Translations under genes and position numbers: made by a program
Part shown: piece by piece, positions 32,025 through 36,210 of the stretch
Numbering within the stretch: position 1 is the stretch's first letter
Layout: each line of letters starts with the position of its first letter
From: Devosia sp.
GTDB lineage: Bacteria > Pseudomonadota > Alphaproteobacteria > Rhizobiales > Devosiaceae
Assembly: GCF_030689745.1 (NCBI RefSeq)
Contig: NZ_JAUYGL010000154.1
Span: 1-36,210, forward strand
DNA length: 36,210 nt
Direction of reading: 5' to 3'
Notes under the pieces: model-generated
What the model was told of the DNA's origin: nothing
Database searches by the model: none
What the model saw: only the letters and a program-made list of their open reading frames with translations

Positions 32025-33779
32025 TCAGACGCTGAAGCGGGTGCGATGGAGCATCCGCTTGTTGCGCGGATCCGGGTTGGGCACTGCGGAGATGAGGCTC
32101 CTGGTATAAGGCTCTTTCGGATCGGTGCAGATCTGCTCGGCAGTCCCCATCTCGACCAGCTTGCCGCGATGCATCACCGCAACGCGGTCGCAGAAGTAGC
32201 GAACTACTGAAATGTCGTGCGAAATGAAGATGAAGCTCAGCTCGAGCCGCTTCTGGATGTCGAGCAGCAGGTCGAGGATTTGCGCCCGGATCGAGACGTC
32301 GAGTGCGGCCGTAGCCTCGTCGGCGATGAGAATTCGGGGATCGAGCGCCAGCGCCCGCGCAATGCCGATGCGCTGCCGCTGACCGCCGGAAAAGGCATGC
32401 GGATAGCGCTCCATGGCCATGGGATCGAGCCCGACCAGTTCGAGCAGTTCGGCCACCCGCTGTTCCAGCGCTGCCCCCTTGGCCTTGCCCGAGACCACCA
32501 GCGGATCGCCAATGACCTGCTTGACCGTCATGCGCGGATTGAGGGAGGCGAAGGGATCCTGGAAGACCAGACGCACATCGCGGTGAAACGATTTGAGCTC
32601 GTGCTTGCTGAGGCCGGTGACCTCGACCGGCTTGTCCTGCCCGAAATAGGTGATGGTGCCTGAACTTGGCTCCACCGTGCGCAGGATCAGTCGCCCCAGT
32701 GTTGTCTTGCCCGATCCGCTCTCGCCAACAATGCCGAGGTTTTCACCGGGATAGAGGTCGAAGCTGACAGCGTCGACGGCCCTGATGGGATTGCTGTTGC
32801 CGCCAAGCCAGCCGGTCGAAGCGCCGTAGGTCTTGGAGAGGTTGCGCAGGCTGAGTACCGGCGCCGGCGCCGTCGCGACGGGGGCTGCCGCTGCATAGCT
32901 GCGCTGGTTCTGCTCGAGCTTGACGGTCGAGCGCAGCAAACTCCTGGTATAGGCATGTTTGGGATCATAAAAGATCGCGTCGGTGCTGCCGGTTTCCACG
33001 ATCCTGCCGTAATGCATCACGGCAACCGTATCGGCCACCTCGGCCACAACACCCATATCATGGGTGATCAGCAGCATGGCCATGCCGCGACTGACCTGCA
33101 GACGCTTGATGAGATCGAGGATTTCGGCTTGGGTTGTCACATCGAGCGCCGTGGTGGGCTCGTCGGCAATGAGGATTTCCGGGTCTGCTGCCAGTGCCAT
33201 GGCGATCATGGCGCGCTGACGCATACCGCCGGAGAATTCGAAGGTGTAGCGGTCGATCGCTGTGTCAGGATTGGGAATTTCCACCTGCCGCAGCAGTTCG
33301 ATGGTTTCGGCGCGGGCCTGCTTCTTGTCCATCCGACGATGGAGGCGCAACGCTTCGGTGATCTGGCTGCCAATAGTGTGGACCGGCGACAGCGAACTCA
33401 TTGGCTCCTGAAAGATCAGGCCGATGCGGCCGCCGCGAATCTTGAGTAGTTCGGGGCTCCGCTCGGTAAGCGGGGCAATATCGATCGCGCCGGTTTTGCC
33501 GGCGAGCAGGATACGGCCCGAGGTGATGGCGCCGTTCTTGTCAAGAATGCGCAGTAGAGCCCGGGCGGTAACGGACTTGCCCGAACCGCTTTCCCCCACC
33601 AGACACAGGGTCTGCCCTCGGCGCAACTGGAAGCTGACATTGCGCACGGCATGCAGAATTTCGGTGCGCAGGCGGAAATCGAGACTGAGATTTTCCACCG
33701 TGAGCACGACCTCGCCAGCGGCGGCGTCGGCGGCTCTTTCGGTGTTGACGGCTTGCCTCTGCATGGCGTCAGCTTTCAT
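32025..33779 (-). CDS. PepT-class ABC transporter, fused double ATP-binding protein (DppDF type)
   Basis: ATPase of 584 residues carrying the equivalents of DppD and DppF in one chain. Domain 1 (about 25-290) has Walker A GESGSGKS (62-69), signature [15 protein letters not shown] and Walker B ILIADEPT. Domain 2 (about 315-580) has Walker [10 protein letters not shown], signature [15 protein letters not shown] and Walker B ILIADEAT. Each is followed by the oligopeptide-type C-terminal extension (KHAYTRSLL and KEPYTRSLI). Both sites look active, in contrast to the CUT2 double ATPases here. ATG 33779 overlaps the stop of the permease gene by 11 bases; ATG 33764 is an alternative. Many PepT-class systems carry oligosaccharides, which fits the flanking glycosidases. 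Confidence 0.93.
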   Translation of the reverse strand: MKADAMQRQAVNTERAADAAAGEVVLTVENLSLDFRLRTEILHAVRNVSFQLRRGQTLCLVGESGSGKSVTARALLRILDKNGAITSGRILLAGKTGAIDIAPLTERSPELLKIRGGRIGLIFQEPMSSLSPVHTIGSQITEALRLHRRMDKKQARAETIELLRQVEIPNPDTAIDRYTFEFSGGMRQRAMIAMALAADPEILIADEPTTALDVTTQAEILDLIKRLQVSRGMAMLLITHDMGVVAEVADTVAVMHYGRIVETGSTDAIFYDPKHAYTRSLLRSTVKLEQNQRSYAAAAPVATAPAPVLSLRNLSKTYGASTGWLGGNSNPIRAVDAVSFDLYPGENLGIVGESGSGKTTLGRLILRTVEPSSGTITYFGQDKPVEVTGLSKHELKSFHRDVRLVFQDPFASLNPRMTVKQVIGDPLVVSGKAKGAALEQRVAELLELVGLDPMAMERYPHAFSGGQRQRIGIARALALDPRILIADEATAALDVSIRAQILDLLLDIQKRLELSFIFISHDISVVRYFCDRVAVMHRGKLVEMGTAEQICTDPKEPYTRSLISAVPNPDPRNKRMLHRTRFSV

Positions 33780-34941
33780 AGGGGTCGGCGGCGTCGCGCA
33801 GGCCATCGCCGAGGAAATTATAGGCCAGCACGGTCAGCACGACCGCGCCGGAAGGCCAGATCAGCAGCCAGGGTGCATTGGCAATGGTGCGCACGTTCTG
33901 AGCCTCCTGCAGCAGGACACCCCAGGACACGATGGGTGCCTTGAGCCCGATGCCGAGAAAGCTCAGCGCCGTTTCAGCGACGATCATGGTGGGCAGTGCC
34001 AGGGTGACCACCGCGAGGATGTGACTGGTGAGCGAGGGGAGAATGTGCCGGAAAATCAGGCGGCGCTCGCTCGACCCATCCAGCCTCGCGGCGGTAACGA
34101 AGTCTTCGCTGCGCAGGGCAAAGAAGCGGCCACGCACTTCGCGCGCCAGTCCTGTCCAGCCGAACAACGAGACGATCAGGGTGATGATGAAATAGACGCT
34201 GAGCGGCGACCAGGTCAGCGGGATCGCTGCTGCCAGACCCAGCCACAAGGGAATGGTGGGCATGGAGGAAATAACCTCGATTATCCGCTGGACCACCATA
34301 TCGACCCAGCCGCCGTAAAAGCCCGAGACCGCCCCGAGCGCAACCCCCAACAGCAGGCTGATGCCGACGCCAATCAGGCCGATGGACATGGAGATACGCG
34401 TGCCATGGATGAGGCGGCTCAGCAGGTCACGCCCCAGCTTGTCGGTGCCCAGCAGATACATGGTATCGCCAGGGTTGAGCGGGCCAAACAGGTGGGTGTC
34501 GAGCGCGAACAGGCCCCACAGCTTGTAGGGTGCTCCCTTGACCAGGAAACCCACAGGCACGACCTGGTTCTCGTCAATGACATAGGAGCGACGCAGAGAG
34601 GCCAGATCCACCGACATCGTGTAGCCGGTGACGTGGAGCTGGAACTGCTGGCTGCCATCGGCCTGGGTAGCAAACAGACGCAGTTCCTGCGGGGGCGCAT
34701 TGGTGAATTGTGGCCGCGACATATCTGGCAGGGTGGGTGCCAGAAACTCGGCGAACAAGCCCACGAGAAAGAGCATCAGGATGATGACCCCGGAAGCCAC
34801 CGCCACCTTGTTGCGGGAGAACTTGGCCCAGACCAGCTGCCAGGGTCCCGCAACTGCGGTTTGGACTGGCTTGCCGGTGTTGAGCGCGGTCGTTGCCGGG
34901 CCAGCCTCTGGCGCTTCGTCGATGAAAACATGGTCGGTCAT
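33769..34941 (-). CDS. PepT-class ABC transporter permease (DppC/OppC-like)
   Basis: Inner-membrane permease of 390 residues. A first hydrophobic helix (VASGVIILMLFLVGLFAEFL) is followed by a periplasmic region of about 90 residues (roughly 70-165) before the conserved LLGTDKLGRDLLSRL motif and the five-helix core. The coupling loop is RSEDFVTAARLDGSSERRLI, followed by FRHILPSL. Ordinary OppC proteins have about 300 residues; the enlarged periplasmic loop, with VGFLVKGAPYKLWGLF and DTHLFG, is a known feature of one PepT subgroup and may contact the binding protein. The start overlaps the DppB-like stop as ATGA. Partner genes lie on both sides. Confidence 0.93.
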   Translation of the reverse strand: MTDHVFIDEAPEAGPATTALNTGKPVQTAVAGPWQLVWAKFSRNKVAVASGVIILMLFLVGLFAEFLAPTLPDMSRPQFTNAPPQELRLFATQADGSQQFQLHVTGYTMSVDLASLRRSYVIDENQVVPVGFLVKGAPYKLWGLFALDTHLFGPLNPGDTMYLLGTDKLGRDLLSRLIHGTRISMSIGLIGVGISLLLGVALGAVSGFYGGWVDMVVQRIIEVISSMPTIPLWLGLAAAIPLTWSPLSVYFIITLIVSLFGWTGLAREVRGRFFALRSEDFVTAARLDGSSERRLIFRHILPSLTSHILAVVTLALPTMIVAETALSFLGIGLKAPIVSWGVLLQEAQNVRTIANAPWLLIWPSGAVVLTVLAYNFLGDGLRDAADPYES

Positions 34942-35927
34942 CAGTTGAACCTGATCCGTGGGTCGAGAAGGGCGAGCAGAATGTCAGAGACCAGCATGCC
35001 AACCAGCGTCAGCACGCCCATCAGCAGGATGAAACTGCCCGCCAGATACATGTCCTGGCTGATCAAGGCCCGCAGCAGCAGGGGGCCGGCCGTGGGCAGG
35101 TTGAGGACAATGGCGGTGATGGTGACCCCGGAAATGAGTTCCGGCAGCACCCAGCCGATGGCCGAAACGAACGGGTTCAACGCAATGCGGACGGGATATT
35201 TGATGACCGCTCGGTATTCCGGCAGGCCCTTGGCCTTGGCCGTGATCACATAGGGCTTGTTCAACTCATCGGTGAGGTTGGCCCGCAGAATGCGGATCAG
35301 CGCTGCCGTGCCGCTGGTGCCAATGACGATGACGGCGATCCAGATGTGCCCGAGCAAATCGACGAACTTGGCCACGCTCCACGGCGCTTCGACATATTCC
35401 GGCGAGAACAGTCCGCCCACGCTTTGCCCGAAGAATTTGTAGCTGACATACATCAGCGTCAGAGCAAGAATGAAATTGGGAATGGCCAGGCCGATAAAGC
35501 CGAGGAAGGTGAAGGCATAGTCGCCGACCGAATGGCGGCGCATTGCCGAATAGATGCCGATGGGCAGCGACACGGCCCAGACGAACAGGAGCGAAGCAAT
35601 CGACAGTGCCAGAGTCGAGCCCATGCGCTCCCAGATCAGGTCGGCAACGGGACGGTTCCATTCAAAGGAATAGCCAAAATCGCCGCGGAACAGGATGCCA
35701 CTGATCCATTTCCAGTATTGCAGCCAGATCGGGTCATCAAAGCCATAGCTGCGCCGCAAAGCTTCCACCTGGGCCGGATCGATGTTCTGCCCGCTATCGG
35801 CCATGGTCGCCAGCAGGGAGCTCAAGTAATCGCCCGGCGGTAGCTGGATGATCATGAAGGCGATCATCGACATCCCGAACAGCGTCGGGATCATGTAGAT
35901 CAGCCGTTTGATCACATAGTTCAGCAT
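34941..35927 (-). CDS. PepT-class ABC transporter permease (DppB/OppB-like)
   Basis: Inner-membrane permease of 328 residues. The N-terminus has the family pattern YVIKRLIYMIPTLFGMSMIA, followed by a periplasmic segment (YGFDDPIWLQYWKWISGIL and the FRGDFGYSF motif) and the permease core. The coupling loop is PYVITAKAKGLPEYRAVIKY. The family ending LLDPRIRFN is present. It forms the channel with the DppC-like protein encoded next. The binding-protein gene for this system is not in the window and probably lies to the right. Confidence 0.94.
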   Translation of the reverse strand: MLNYVIKRLIYMIPTLFGMSMIAFMIIQLPPGDYLSSLLATMADSGQNIDPAQVEALRRSYGFDDPIWLQYWKWISGILFRGDFGYSFEWNRPVADLIWERMGSTLALSIASLLFVWAVSLPIGIYSAMRRHSVGDYAFTFLGFIGLAIPNFILALTLMYVSYKFFGQSVGGLFSPEYVEAPWSVAKFVDLLGHIWIAVIVIGTSGTAALIRILRANLTDELNKPYVITAKAKGLPEYRAVIKYPVRIALNPFVSAIGWVLPELISGVTITAIVLNLPTAGPLLLRALISQDMYLAGSFILLMGVLTLVGMLVSDILLALLDPRIRFN

Positions 35928-35932
35928 GGCGT

Positions 35933-36210
35933 TCAGGCCCAGGTGAGGTGGATGACTTCGAGGGTAGTGATACTGGGCACCACGACGGTCACACGGCCAT
36001 CGGCGACAGCAATCTCGGCCTCCCGTCCCGCAACCAGCAACTCGGCCTTGCCCAGCGTTTTGCCCGTCGGGATCGCAATGGAAACGGCCTGCCGCCCAAC
36101 CGGATAGATCTCGCGGATCGGTCCCTTCATCATCATCGGATTGGAGAGGTTATTAAGCACCACGGCAAGCCCGGCATGGTTTTCGCGCACAGCAAGATCG
36201 AGCGCGGCCA
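35933..36210 (-). CDS. C-terminal end of a probable glycoside hydrolase (runs off the window)
   Basis: The last about 91 residues of a minus-strand gene that continues past the right edge of the window. The readable part contains AVVLNNLSNPMMMKGPIREI, then YPVGRQAVSIAIPTGKTLGK and a final segment VVVPSITTLEVIHLTWA. This resembles the C-terminal beta domain of alpha-amylase-superfamily or beta-galactosidase-like proteins (GHL6/trimerisation-domain proteins), in which an N-x-x-N-P-x-M-x-K-G-x-x-R-E stretch recurs. The assignment rests on memory of that pattern and is moderate. It ends five bases before the DppB-like start, so it belongs to the same operon as the PepT transporter and GH42 gene. 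Confidence 0.6.
   Translation of the reverse strand, partial: AALDLAVRENHAGLAVVLNNLSNPMMMKGPIREIYPVGRQAVSIAIPTGKTLGKAELLVAGREAEIAVADGRVTVVVPSITTLEVIHLTWA

Noticed and set aside
33424..35253. Plus-strand open frame of 609 codons opposite the PepT transporter genes
   Set aside because: It spans three well-supported minus-strand genes, has low-complexity Arg/Gln/His-rich composition and matches no family.
1..36210. CRISPR array, tRNA/rRNA genes, toxin-antitoxin pair or intact insertion sequence
   Set aside because: I looked for regular spacer repeats, cloverleaf arms, small paired genes and transposase motifs with terminal repeats, and found none I could support.

Overview
The window is GC-rich, densely coded DNA of an alphaproteobacterium, most likely a Hyphomicrobiales (Rhizobiales) member of the Devosia/Rhizobium kind. 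The grounds are several CUT2, CUT1 and PepT sugar-type ABC transporters packed together, an intergenic repeat at 7515-7615 of a kind I recall from rhizobial genomes, and a fragment of the alphaproteobacterial IalB family. The genus is inferred, not proven. No rRNA, tRNA, CRISPR array, intact insertion sequence or phage gene was seen.

Layout. (1) 332-6036, plus strand: a FadR-type GntR regulator followed by a complete CUT2 transporter (binding protein, fused double ATPase, two permeases). A LacI regulator follows at 6450-7514. (2) 7650-10711: a second CUT2 system split around a divergent promoter region. Permease and single-domain ATPase read leftward and the binding protein reads rightward, followed by an SDR-type epimerase/dehydratase (10772-11746). 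(3) 11914-15502: a third CUT2 system (binding protein, double ATPase, permease). (4) 15582-15940: a decayed hydroxyacid dehydrogenase gene. (5) 25481 down to 16307, minus strand: a glycoside catabolism operon of Gfo/Idh oxidoreductase, TIM-barrel isomerase, LacI regulator, CUT1 binding protein, two permeases, ATPase and a GH127 glycosidase. A third LacI regulator (25637-26662) reads divergently from it over two LacI-type operators. (6) 26663-28166: a gene graveyard with minus-strand remnants of an IalB protein, an autotransporter beta-barrel and a monooxygenase-fold protein. (7) 36210 down to 28167, minus strand: the end of a probable glycoside hydrolase, a PepT-class transporter (two permeases and a fused double ATPase), hydroxypyruvate isomerase, a tartronate-semialdehyde-reductase-like enzyme and a GH42 beta-galactosidase.

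How it fits together. This is a sugar-scavenging island with five ABC importers and at least four dedicated regulators. Two of the importers are paired with glycosidases that carry no signal peptide (GH127 with CUT1, GH42 with PepT). The simplest model is uptake of intact plant-type oligosaccharides followed by cytoplasmic cleavage, with products passed to the local dehydrogenases and isomerases. Substrates cannot be read from the sequence.

Most notable observations. All four binding-protein genes are followed, inside their operons, by a strong GC-rich RNA hairpin without a T-tract. Two LacI operators lie exactly 52 bp apart between divergent units. A hydroxypyruvate module sits inside an oligosaccharide operon. 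Four decayed genes lie in the two longest gene-free stretches.
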